Assembly: GCA_029821885.1 (NCBI GenBank)
Contig: JALGXV010000006.1
Span: forward strand, 1-33,548
Reading direction: 5' to 3'
DNA from: Candidatus Hebobacteria bacterium
GTDB lineage: Bacteria; Armatimonadota; Hebobacteria; Hebobacterales; Hebobacteraceae
DNA length: 33,548 bases
Positions 15,308-23,221 of this stretch are shown here, piece after piece; the stretch's first letter is position 1; each line of letters starts with the position of its first letter. Made by a program: the position numbers and the translations under genes. The notes under the pieces were generated by a model that had not been told where the DNA came from, ran no database searches, and was given only the letters and a program-made list of their open reading frames with translations.

Positions 15308-17416
15308 ATGCCGCGTTTTGTGTTCGAAATCGGAACTGAAGAGATTCCGCCGCGCTTCTTCCCTCCCGCGCTCGCGCAGCTCGGGGAGGATGGGCGTCGG
15401 ATGCTGGAAGCCCTGCGATTGAGCTTCGGCGAGCTGAAGGTGTACGGGACTCCGCGGCGGCTCGTCCTGATCGTGGAGGGGCTGGCCGAGCGACAGACCC
15501 CTCACACCAGAGAGGAGCGCGGCCCCGCCAAGCGGGTGGCGTTCGATGGGGAAGACAGGCCGACGAAGGCGGCCCTCGGCTTCGCCCGGCGGCACGGCCT
15601 CTCGCCGGACGACCTCGTCGTGAGAGCGACGGACCAGGGCGACTACGTCTTCGCCGTGGTGCACGAGCCGGAACTGCCGGCGCGAGAAGCTCTGGCCGGG
15701 GCTCTGTCCGATCTCGTCACCGGCCTGACGTTCCCCAAGACAATGCGCTGGGGCACCGGCGCAATGAGGTTCGGGCGGCCGATCCGGTGGCTTCTCGCGC
15801 TCGTGGGCGACGAGGTCGTCGAGTTCGAGCTCGAGGGCCTGCGCAGCGGGCGAGAGACGCGGGGCCATCCGGTGCTTGCGGATGGAATGCACTCTGTCCC
15901 GCGCGCTGCAGACTATGAGGACATCCTTCGCAGCCATTCCGTGATCGTGAGCCCGGAAGAGCGCCGCGCCGAGATTGCTCAGCGTGTCGGCGCGATCGCT
16001 GAGTCGGAGTCTGCCCGCGTCGTGGATGGAGGCCTGCTCGACGAGACCACTTTCCTCGTCGAGTATCCGACCGCCGCGCGCGGCGCCTTCGATCCCGATT
16101 TCCTTGGCCTCCCTCGCCCTGTCCTCATCGAGGAGATGCAGCACGTCCAGGCCTACTTCCCGCTCGAAACCGAGAAAGGGGAGTTGCTCCCCAAGTTCGT
16201 GGCGGTGCGCGATGGAGGGGAAGACTCCCTGGAGACCGTGCTGAGTGGTTGGGAGAGTGTGCTGCGGGCGAAGCTCATCGACGCGAGCTACTTTTACCAG
16301 CAAGACCTCAAGCGCTCGTTGGCCGAGCGAGTCGACGACCTCAAGGGCGTCGTCTTCCAGGAGCGACTCGGCAGTGTGTTTGACAAGGCTCAGCGTGTCC
16401 GCGCCGTGGCCGCGGCCGCGGCCGACCAGGCAGCGCTGTCGGCCGAGGAGCGGGAGAGACTGGACCGCGCAGCGGCGCTGTGCAAGGCGGACCTGACGAC
16501 AGAGGTCGTGCTTGATCTCTCCAACCTGCAGGGAGCGATGGGAAGGGAGTACGCGCTTGCCTCCGGTGAGCCCGCACAGGTCGCGGACGCCATCGGCGAG
16601 CACTACCGCCCTCGGTCGGCGGACGACGCACTGCCCGAGACCAAGCTTGGCCGACTGCTGGCCGTGAGCGACAAGCTCGACACCTTGGCGGCGCTGTTCG
16701 CCGTGGGCGTCGTTCCCAGCGGGTCCGCCGATCCGTACGGCCTCCGCCGGGAAGCTTACGGTGTCGTCAACATCCTCATCGCGGCGGGCGAGGCGAAGCA
16801 GGAAGAGCGGTTCGCCCTCTCGCTGTCTTGCTTGCTGGGCGCGGCTGTCGAAGCCCTGCGCGGGCAAGCCGATCTCGACCGGCCGAGAAAAGAGGTGGCG
16901 ACCGAAGTGATGGACTTCATCCGCGAGCGGCTCTCCGTGTATCTCCGCGGAGAGGGCATACGATACGACCTAGTGGATGCGGCGCTCGCGGTTGGGATCG
17001 ATGACATCAGTCAGGCCGCGACTCGGGCACAGGCCCTGAGATTCGCCGCGGCCTGGGACAGAGCGCCCAAGCCTCCCGTCCCATTCCTCACCACCGTCAT
17101 CGCCTGTACCCGCCCCATGAACATCTCCAAGGACTTCGAGGGCGGCGAAGTGAACCCCGACCTATTTCAGGAGCCGGCCGAGAAGGCACTGTGGCAAGCA
17201 TATCAGAGGGTGGCGTATCAGGCAGACGCTGTTCCTCTACTGGGGCTCTTCGAGCTGATCGCCAAGGAACTGCGCGAGCCGATAGACCGCTATTTCGATG
17301 ACGTGCTGGTGATGGCGGAGGACGAGAAGCTCCGCCGCAACCGTCTGGTCGTGTGCTGGCACCTGTCGCAGCTCTTCAGTCGGATCGCTGACTTCTCGCT
17401 CGTCGTGCAGGACTAG
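15308..17416 (+). CDS. glyS: Glycyl-tRNA synthetase beta subunit
   Basis: A 702-residue protein matching the usual length of GlyRS beta. It begins MPRFVFEIGTEEIPPRFFPP, the diagnostic start of the family, and continues through VYGTPRRLVL, TFPKTMRWG, RFGRPIRW and LEEMQHVQ-like blocks. The C-terminal third contains the HD-like region (SDKLDTLAALFAVG) and the DALR anticodon-binding region ending PIDRYFDDVLVMAED. It works with the alpha subunit (GlyQ) in an alpha2-beta2 enzyme that charges tRNA-Gly. GlyQ is not encoded anywhere in the window, although the two are usually adjacent. The dgt gene follows after 16 bases, so the two probably share the promoter at 15220. Start ATG 15308 has AGGA upstream. 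Confidence 0.96.
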   Translation: MPRFVFEIGTEEIPPRFFPPALAQLGEDGRRMLEALRLSFGELKVYGTPRRLVLIVEGLAERQTPHTREERGPAKRVAFDGEDRPTKAALGFARRHGLSPDDLVVRATDQGDYVFAVVHEPELPAREALAGALSDLVTGLTFPKTMRWGTGAMRFGRPIRWLLALVGDEVVEFELEGLRSGRETRGHPVLADGMHSVPRAADYEDILRSHSVIVSPEERRAEIAQRVGAIAESESARVVDGGLLDETTFLVEYPTAARGAFDPDFLGLPRPVLIEEMQHVQAYFPLETEKGELLPKFVAVRDGGEDSLETVLSGWESVLRAKLIDASYFYQQDLKRSLAERVDDLKGVVFQERLGSVFDKAQRVRAVAAAAADQAALSAEERERLDRAAALCKADLTTEVVLDLSNLQGAMGREYALASGEPAQVADAIGEHYRPRSADDALPETKLGRLLAVSDKLDTLAALFAVGVVPSGSADPYGLRREAYGVVNILIAAGEAKQEERFALSLSCLLGAAVEALRGQADLDRPRKEVATEVMDFIRERLSVYLRGEGIRYDLVDAALAVGIDDISQAATRAQALRFAAAWDRAPKPPVPFLTTVIACTRPMNISKDFEGGEVNPDLFQEPAEKALWQAYQRVAYQADAVPLLGLFELIAKELREPIDRYFDDVLVMAEDEKLRRNRLVVCWHLSQLFSRIADFSLVVQD

Positions 17417-17432
17417 GATCGGACCGGCGCAG

Positions 17433-18491
17433 ATGGCGACTCCGAGAGAGGAAACGGAGAGGATCGAGCGAGAGACGCTGTCGCCCCACGCGGCGAAGAG
17501 CGCCGAGAGCCGCGGCCGCGGTCGACCGGAGCCGCCCTGCCCCATCCGCACGGTCTTCCAGCGGGACAGGGACCGGATCACCCACTCAAAGGCCTTCCGG
17601 CGGCTCAGCCACAAGACGCAGATGTTCATCGCGCCGGAGGCGGATCACTACCGCACACGGCTGACCCATACTCTGGAAGTGTCCCAGATCGCGCGGACGA
17701 TCAGCCGGGCTCTGCGCCTGAACGAGGACCTCGCCGAGGCGATCGCGCTGGGCCATGATCTCGGCCACACGCCCTTCGGCCATGTTGGGGAGGCTGCGCT
17801 GGACGCTGCCTACCGGGAGTTCGACCCATCTGCCGGCTTCCAGCACGCGGAGCAGAGCCTCCGTGTCGTCGAAGTGCTGGAGAAGGACGGCCAGGGGCTG
17901 AATCTCACGCACGAGGTCAGAGACGGCATTCGCGGGCATAGCAAGGGTATGGAGGACCTCCCAGGAGACCGAAGCGGCGTGCCGAGCACCGCCGAGGGAT
18001 TCGTGGTGCTCTATGCTGACCGGCTCGCATACATCAACCACGACATCGACGACGCCATTCGCGGCGGGCTGATCACCGAGGCCGAGCTGCCTGCGGAAGG
18101 CACAGCCGTGTTGGGGGATACACATTCCCGCCGCATCACCACGATGGTGTCGGATATCGTGGCGCAGAGCGAAGGGGGCCCGGAGATCGGCATGAGCGAT
18201 GAGATTGAGGGGGCCACCAACCGGCTGAAGGACTTTCTCTACGAGCGTGTCTACCAAGTGGCGGCCCTGACGGCGGGCGAAGGCGAGCGTGTTCGTGGCC
18301 TCGTCATGCACCTCTTTCGCTTCTACATGGGGAATCCCGGCCAGGTGCCCGGCGGGGCCGAGGCGAGCGGCGAGGGCACCGAGTCACTTGCGCGGCACGT
18401 CTGCGACTACTTGGCCGGGATGACAGATCGCTTCGCCGCGCAGCAGTTCCAGTTCCACTTCGTGCCTCGAAAGTGGCGGGGCGCGGACTAG
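17433..18491 (+). CDS. dgt: Deoxyguanosinetriphosphate triphosphohydrolase-like protein
   Basis: A 352-residue HD-domain enzyme. The HD metal ligands are visible as His79 (RLTHTLEV), His108-Asp109 (ALGHDLGHTPFGH) and the downstream Asp of YINHDIDD. Other family blocks are FQRDRDRITHSKAFRRLSHKTQ and AGFQHAEQSLRVVE, and GMEDLPGD replaces a more common GxxLxG form. Such enzymes hydrolyse dGTP or other dNTPs to nucleoside and tripolyphosphate, tuning the dNTP pool; the exact nucleotide is unknown. The short length is typical of the type-2 subfamily rather than the 500-residue E. coli form. It is 16 bases after glyS and likely co-transcribed. The ATG is preceded by a weak ribosome site, consistent with coupling. 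Confidence 0.93.
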   Translation: MATPREETERIERETLSPHAAKSAESRGRGRPEPPCPIRTVFQRDRDRITHSKAFRRLSHKTQMFIAPEADHYRTRLTHTLEVSQIARTISRALRLNEDLAEAIALGHDLGHTPFGHVGEAALDAAYREFDPSAGFQHAEQSLRVVEVLEKDGQGLNLTHEVRDGIRGHSKGMEDLPGDRSGVPSTAEGFVVLYADRLAYINHDIDDAIRGGLITEAELPAEGTAVLGDTHSRRITTMVSDIVAQSEGGPEIGMSDEIEGATNRLKDFLYERVYQVAALTAGEGERVRGLVMHLFRFYMGNPGQVPGGAEASGEGTESLARHVCDYLAGMTDRFAAQQFQFHFVPRKWRGAD

Positions 18492-18581
18492 GGGTGACAC
18501 GGCGCCGGCGGCGCGCCCGCGACTTTCGCCAGGGCCACGTGTCCGAGACAATGTAACTCTTGTGCTGTCCCGGAAGCGGCA

Positions 18582-20513
18582 GTGCCCCCTCATCCTGTGA
18601 TGGCTGGCATGCTGAGAAGGCGCGGTCTCATCCTCGCCGCGCTGCTGTTCGCCTCGTGCGCCCGACTGGTGTTCGGGGGCGTCAGCGCGGAAGCGGCCTC
18701 CCCGCGCGTCGGGCGAGAGCCGGAAGTCCAGCTGCATTCCCTCGACGACGGCTCGCTGGAGGTGATCGGCGGGACCTACCGCGCCCTCATTGGCTCCGAC
18801 GGGAACCTCCATTCCCTACGCGTCGGCGAAGTCGAAATGTTGGACGACCAGACAGCGATCTCGCTCGGCGGATTCTTCTATGCAGGTGGCCCGCGGAAGC
18901 TGGGCGAGAAGAGGCACCACTCAGCCTTCTCCGTTGAGGTGACTGACGGCACCTATGCCGCGCAGTATCGCTTCTCGCGGGATGAGGTCACCGTGTTGCT
19001 CACGAATAGCGCCACCAAGCCAGTGCCCTACTTCGTCGTCCTCTCTCCGGCCGTCCGGATAGCCCGCAGGGCCGATGGGACGGAGGCGGCGGCCGTTCCC
19101 GCGGACGAGCGCTGGGGTGCGGTGCGGTTTAGCACCGAGAGCGGGGCCTATCTTGAACTCCGCGGTGGCACGCGCGTGTGGGGGCCTTGGCTCGGCCGGC
19201 AGGTGTGGGAGGTGAGCCAAATCCCGCCGGGGGGACGGCGGGAGATCGGCTTCCGCGCTGGCCGGGGCGAGCCGCCCAAGCCCACGCTGGAGCAGCTCGT
19301 CGGGGTGCGGGCGGCGCTGTCGCCGGAGGACGGGCTGTATCCAGCCGGCAGGCCCATTGAGATGGCCGTCTCCTTGGACAACCGCTCTGACGGTGATGTC
19401 GAGGCCGCTCTCTCGGTTGAGTTGTCTGCGACACGTCAGGATGTCGTGATCTACAATACGTCGCCGGTGGAACTCCCGGCGAAGCAGGTGACGGAGAAGC
19501 AGTTCTTGTGGCAGATGAGCGCGCCGGACTTCTACGCCATCAACGTCACGGCAACGGCGGGTGACCGGGAGGTCGGCGCCGCGCGCGTCGTTGCTGGCTA
19601 CATGCCCGAGGACATCCAGCCGAGAGTCTCGCGCCCGGCCGGCTTCGATCAGTTCTGGCGGCGGGTGTTGGCCGAGGTCGGCGCCGAACCACCGGAGTAC
19701 CGAATGCGCCGCGACGACCGGCGCTCGCGCCGTGGTATTGAGGTATGGGTCGTCCAGTACAAGAGCGTTGCCGGTAGGACTATCCACGCGTGGTATGCCA
19801 TGCCCGCTCGTGCTCGGGGCCGACCGGGCATTCTCTATCTCTCCGGCTACGGAGCGCGGCCCATAGACCCGCCGGTCGGGCTGGCCCACCAGGGTTGGGT
19901 GGTGCTGGCCATCGACGTGAGGGGGAATCCGGTGGACCGCGTCCGCCCGCGGCCTTTCGAGGACTACTGCACGGAAGGGATCGAGTCACCCGATGGCTAC
20001 GTCTATCGCGAGATCGTAGAGCACGCGCTGAGCGCCCTCAACTTCCTTGGCTCGCGTCCGGAAGCCGATCCCGATCGCGTCGCGGTGGTCGGAGTGAGCG
20101 AGGGCGGCGGCCTCGCGATATTGTTGGGGGCTCTCTCTCTCCGCGTGCGTGCCGTCGCCGCCGATGCTCCCATGCTCGTCGACTTCCCACTCTCGCTGCG
20201 GGCGGCTGGGTGGCCCTACACGCAGATCGCTCGCTACCTGCACGAACGGCCCGAAGCAGCGGAAGGGGCGGCAAACACAGTGGCTCACTTCGACGCCGTG
20301 AACTTCGCTCCTGACGTCCGCTGTCCGGTGCTCCTCAGCGTCGGCTTTCTCGACGAGGTTTCGCTTCCGGCGGCAGTGTTCGGGCTGTATAATGTGCTGC
20401 CTGGGCCGAAGGAGATCCAGGCTTTCCCGGACGCGGGGCACGAGGGCGGAGGCGAGAAGTTCTGGTTCTACCGGCTGCAGTGGCTGCGCGAGCAGCTCGA
20501 GACAACCGAGTGA
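18582..20513 (+). CDS. Secreted CE7-type acetyl xylan esterase/cephalosporin-C deacetylase-like hydrolase
   Basis: A 643-residue protein. An N-terminal signal peptide (LRRRGLILAALLFASC, then an Ala-rich cleavage region) indicates export. Residues about 35-340 are a beta-rich region with no clear family. From about residue 350 comes an AXE1/CE7 alpha/beta hydrolase: RPAGFDQFWRRVLAEV, then GRTIHAWYAMP and the nucleophile motif GVSEGGG (Ser506). Asp591 (in FLDEVSLP) and His620 (in AGHEGGG) complete the triad, numbered from GTG 18582. CE7 enzymes remove acetyl groups from xylo-oligosaccharides and similar esters, so a role in polysaccharide use with the glycosidase at 23222 is plausible. ATG 18600 and ATG 18609 are alternative starts. 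It follows dgt by 90 bases. Confidence 0.87.
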   Translation: MPPHPVMAGMLRRRGLILAALLFASCARLVFGGVSAEAASPRVGREPEVQLHSLDDGSLEVIGGTYRALIGSDGNLHSLRVGEVEMLDDQTAISLGGFFYAGGPRKLGEKRHHSAFSVEVTDGTYAAQYRFSRDEVTVLLTNSATKPVPYFVVLSPAVRIARRADGTEAAAVPADERWGAVRFSTESGAYLELRGGTRVWGPWLGRQVWEVSQIPPGGRREIGFRAGRGEPPKPTLEQLVGVRAALSPEDGLYPAGRPIEMAVSLDNRSDGDVEAALSVELSATRQDVVIYNTSPVELPAKQVTEKQFLWQMSAPDFYAINVTATAGDREVGAARVVAGYMPEDIQPRVSRPAGFDQFWRRVLAEVGAEPPEYRMRRDDRRSRRGIEVWVVQYKSVAGRTIHAWYAMPARARGRPGILYLSGYGARPIDPPVGLAHQGWVVLAIDVRGNPVDRVRPRPFEDYCTEGIESPDGYVYREIVEHALSALNFLGSRPEADPDRVAVVGVSEGGGLAILLGALSLRVRAVAADAPMLVDFPLSLRAAGWPYTQIARYLHERPEAAEGAANTVAHFDAVNFAPDVRCPVLLSVGFLDEVSLPAAVFGLYNVLPGPKEIQAFPDAGHEGGGEKFWFYRLQWLREQLETTE

Positions 20514-20601
20514 CGGGTGCGCCGAGCGTGGGGCCGCCCGCAGGCTCGGGGTCTTCTCACCTGCGACGTGAACGGCCGGCCCGGGGCTGAGAGGACGACG
20601 C

Positions 20602-21495
20602 GTGGCAGAGGAGACTTCCGCAACACTTGACCCCCTGGTTCCGGCGCAGCTTCGACTGCTCTTCCGCGGCCACGGGTTCCGGCCGCAGCGGCGACTGGGA
20701 CAGACATTCCTCGTTGACCGCAACATCGCCCACAAGATCGTGCGAGCGGCCAGGCTCACTCCCGAGGAGCAGGTGGTCGAAGTCGGCGCAGGGGCCGGCG
20801 CCGTCACAGTGCCTCTCACGCATGCTGCGGGCCGGGTGCTGGCACTCGAGGTCGATCCCAGGCTGGTGGCCATCCTTCGCGAGACCGTGGGGGCCGCGGC
20901 TGAGATCGTTGAGGGCGATCTTCTCGCTCTGAACTGGGAGGAGGTCCTCAGTCCCCGCCGCTCCGGAAGTTGGCGCGTGGTCGCGAATCTCCCCTATGCC
21001 ATCACCGGCCCGGCCATCCTGAAACTGCTGGAGGGGGCAGGCTGGTTCTCGCGTATGGTGATCATGGTGCAGGAAGAGGTCGCGCAGAGGCTGCTGGCCC
21101 CGCCCGGCGACCGGCAGCGCGGGCTCCTGACAGTGCTCGTCGAAGCGGCCGCCGAGGCCTCGTCTCTCGGCCGCGTCTCACGCACCTGCTTCTTCCCGCG
21201 GCCGCGGGTCGACTCGGCCATGCTTGCACTGGACGTTAGGAGACCCGAGATGGTGCCGCCTGCGTTCGCCGATTGTTTCCGGAAGCTCGTCCGGGCGGCC
21301 TTCTCATCGCGACGCAAGACACTGGCCAATGCCATCTCCCATGCGTACAGACCGGAGCTGTCGAAGCAGGAGGCGTCTGGGCTGCTGTCGCAATGTGGCC
21401 TTGACCCATCGCGGCGAGCCGAGACCGTAAGTGTCGAGGAGTTCCTGCTTCTCGCGAAGGGCCTCACGGCGAAGAGGATGGACGCGGCACAGTGA
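20602..21495 (+). CDS. ksgA: 16S rRNA dimethyladenosine transferase
   Basis: A 297-residue Rossmann methyltransferase that dimethylates two adjacent adenosines near the 3' end of 16S rRNA during small-subunit assembly. Motifs run in order: RRLGQTFLVD, VVEVGAGAGAVT (SAM-binding motif I), ALEVDPRL, VEGDLL and NLPYAITGPAILKLL (catalytic motif IV). The C-terminal part has FFPRPRVDSAML and RAAFSSRRKTLANAI, as expected for KsgA/Dim1. The start is GTG with GAGAGGA upstream. The gene overlaps ispE by four bases (GTGA), so the two are translationally coupled, a pairing common in bacteria. Confidence 0.96.
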   Translation: MAEETSATLDPLVPAQLRLLFRGHGFRPQRRLGQTFLVDRNIAHKIVRAARLTPEEQVVEVGAGAGAVTVPLTHAAGRVLALEVDPRLVAILRETVGAAAEIVEGDLLALNWEEVLSPRRSGSWRVVANLPYAITGPAILKLLEGAGWFSRMVIMVQEEVAQRLLAPPGDRQRGLLTVLVEAAAEASSLGRVSRTCFFPRPRVDSAMLALDVRRPEMVPPAFADCFRKLVRAAFSSRRKTLANAISHAYRPELSKQEASGLLSQCGLDPSRRAETVSVEEFLLLAKGLTAKRMDAAQ

Positions 21496-22397
21496 GTGGC
21501 TTGAAGATAGAGACGGCGGCCAAGGTAAACCTGTGCCTGCGCGTGCTGGGGCGACGCCCGGACGGGTACCACGAAGTGGAGACGGTGCTCCAGACGGTGG
21601 GCGCCTGGGATACGGTAGTGCTTCGCGACGAGCAGGACGGAGCGATAGGCGTGCGAGCTTCACCTGCGGATGCGCCCCAAGGCGAGGACAACCTCTGCTG
21701 GCAGGCAGCGCACCTCCTGGCCGGCCACATGAACGTCAGGCGCGGTGTCTCGATAGTCGTCGAGAAGACGATCCCCATGCGGTCCGGACTCGGTGGCGGG
21801 AGCAGCGACGCGGCCGCGACGCTGGTCGGTCTCGTCCGTCTGTGGCATCTCGACATCTCGCCGGAGGATCTCGCAGTGGTGGCGGTCGAGCTCGGCTCCG
21901 ACGTCCCGTTCTTCTTTGAGGGCGGCGCCCGCCTGGCGCGGGGACGCGGAGAGCAGCTGACACCATGCCCTGAGCTTTCGGCCTGGCTCGTCGTCGTCGT
22001 GCCGGAGCAACGGGTCCCCACCGCACAAGCGTACGCGGCGTTGGGACGAGGGGTGACCAGAGGGCGACGCCGCGGCCCGAGCCGTCCAGTGCAGCGCCTG
22101 GTCGAAGCGCTCGGGAGGGGGGATCTCGCTGCAGTGTCCGGCTCGCTGCACAATGACTTCGAGAAGACGGGCCTGCCGGGGGTCGCTGACGCGCTGCGCG
22201 CAAAGGACGATCTGCTCGCAGCCGGCTGTATGGGCGCAGCGATGTCTGGCTCCGGGAGCGCCGTCTTCGGGATTGCGGGAGGCCGCGCGGAGGCAGAGCG
22301 CATCGCCGCCCGAGTGCAGGAGAAGTGGCCGTGGGCGAGAGCGGTGCCGACTGTACCGTCCGGCGAGGGCATCAGGATTGCAGAAGCGGAGATCTAG
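21492..22397 (+). CDS. ispE: 4-diphosphocytidyl-2-C-methyl-D-erythritol kinase
   Basis: A 301-residue GHMP kinase. It phosphorylates CDP-methylerythritol in the MEP isoprenoid pathway. The N-terminal AKVNLCLRVLGRRPDGYHEVETV block and the ATP-binding PMRSGLGGGSSDAAAT loop are diagnostic. The third GHMP motif AAMSGSGSAVFGI is near the C-terminus. Its GTG start overlaps the ksgA stop. A nucleotidyltransferase gene starts five bases after it. Confidence 0.95.
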   Translation: MSGLKIETAAKVNLCLRVLGRRPDGYHEVETVLQTVGAWDTVVLRDEQDGAIGVRASPADAPQGEDNLCWQAAHLLAGHMNVRRGVSIVVEKTIPMRSGLGGGSSDAAATLVGLVRLWHLDISPEDLAVVAVELGSDVPFFFEGGARLARGRGEQLTPCPELSAWLVVVVPEQRVPTAQAYAALGRGVTRGRRRGPSRPVQRLVEALGRGDLAAVSGSLHNDFEKTGLPGVADALRAKDDLLAAGCMGAAMSGSGSAVFGIAGGRAEAERIAARVQEKWPWARAVPTVPSGEGIRIAEAEI

Positions 22398-22401
22398 CGA
22401 T

Positions 22402-23169
22402 ATGGTCGACGCGGTGGTTCTTGCCGGGGGAGAGGACCGTGGCGAGATCGCGCAGGAGACGGGTGTCAGCCACCGTCCGCTGCTCGAGGTAGGCGGTCGG
22501 CCGATGATCCAGCGCGTCCTGGCGGCGCTGCGAGGGGCCGTTTCCGTTCAGCGAGTGGTGCTCGTCGCGCCGGACGCAGTCCAGGCGGTCGTTGGCGAGG
22601 AGGCCGTCGATGAGCGCGTCGACGCGGGCGACTCCTTCGTCGACAACATCGAGCGTGGCATCGCCGCGACATCATCGGCCGTGGACCTCGTCCTGGTCAT
22701 CACGGGCGATCTTCCTCTGCTGACTCCGGCCGCCGTCAACGACCTGGTCCAGCAGTCGCTGACGTCGAGGCGGGACATCGCCTATCCCATCATCCCAAAG
22801 GAATCGTGCGAGCGGGCCTTTCCCGCGGCGAAGCGAACCTATGTCAAGGTGAGGGAAGGTGTCTTCACCGGCGGCAACGGCGTGGTCGCCGCCCGGGACT
22901 TCTTCGAGCACCGGCGTGAGCTCATCAGACGCCTCTTCGAATCGCGGAAGAACCCGGTCAAGCTCGCCTCCATGTTCGGGCTCGGCTTCGTGCTGGGCCT
23001 GCTGACGGGACGGCTCTCGGTGCCCCAGCTCGAGGCCCGCGCGGGCGAGATCATCGGCGGGCGGGTCGCCGCCATCATCTCGACCTATCCCGAGCTCGGC
23101 TTCGACGTCGACAAGCTCGATGACCTGAACCTGGCACGTCGCGCAGCAGAGACGTTCGGTAGGACTTGA
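22402..23169 (+). CDS. MobA-like nucleotidyltransferase-family protein
   Basis: A 255-residue protein of the NTP-transferase (GT-A-like) fold. It starts MVDAVVLAGGEDRGEIAQET. The normal signature (LAGGxGxRM with a following Lys) is degenerate here: no Gly-x-Gly-x-Arg appears, though PLLEVGGRPMIQRVLAAL is present. The TGDLPLLTPAAVNDLV metal-binding segment and the closing FDVDKLDDLNLARRAAE match MobA/IspD-like sequences. A hydrophobic segment (FGLGFVLGLLTGRL) lies at about residues 193-206. It sits directly behind ispE, so an IspD-like role is tempting but not supported by its motifs. The true substrate, and whether the loop is active, are open. Confidence 0.75.
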   Translation: MVDAVVLAGGEDRGEIAQETGVSHRPLLEVGGRPMIQRVLAALRGAVSVQRVVLVAPDAVQAVVGEEAVDERVDAGDSFVDNIERGIAATSSAVDLVLVITGDLPLLTPAAVNDLVQQSLTSRRDIAYPIIPKESCERAFPAAKRTYVKVREGVFTGGNGVVAARDFFEHRRELIRRLFESRKNPVKLASMFGLGFVLGLLTGRLSVPQLEARAGEIIGGRVAAIISTYPELGFDVDKLDDLNLARRAAETFGRT

Positions 23170-23203
23170 GCGCGCCAAGCGCCGCCGCTTGCGCGAGGCG
23201 CGC
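23170..23203 (+). repeat. GC-rich nested inverted repeat after the nucleotidyltransferase gene
   Basis: Outer arms GCGCGCC (23170-23176) and GGCGCGC (23197-23203) pair perfectly. Between them AAGCG and CGCTT form an inner stem around CCGC. It lies in the 52-base gap before the glycosidase. It could terminate or insulate transcription, but no T run follows. Confidence 0.45.
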
Positions 23204-23221
23204 CGACGCGCAGGGAGGGGG

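Noticed and set aside
15242-16867. 541-residue minus-strand open frame
   Set aside because: Antisense shadow of glyS in high-GC DNA.
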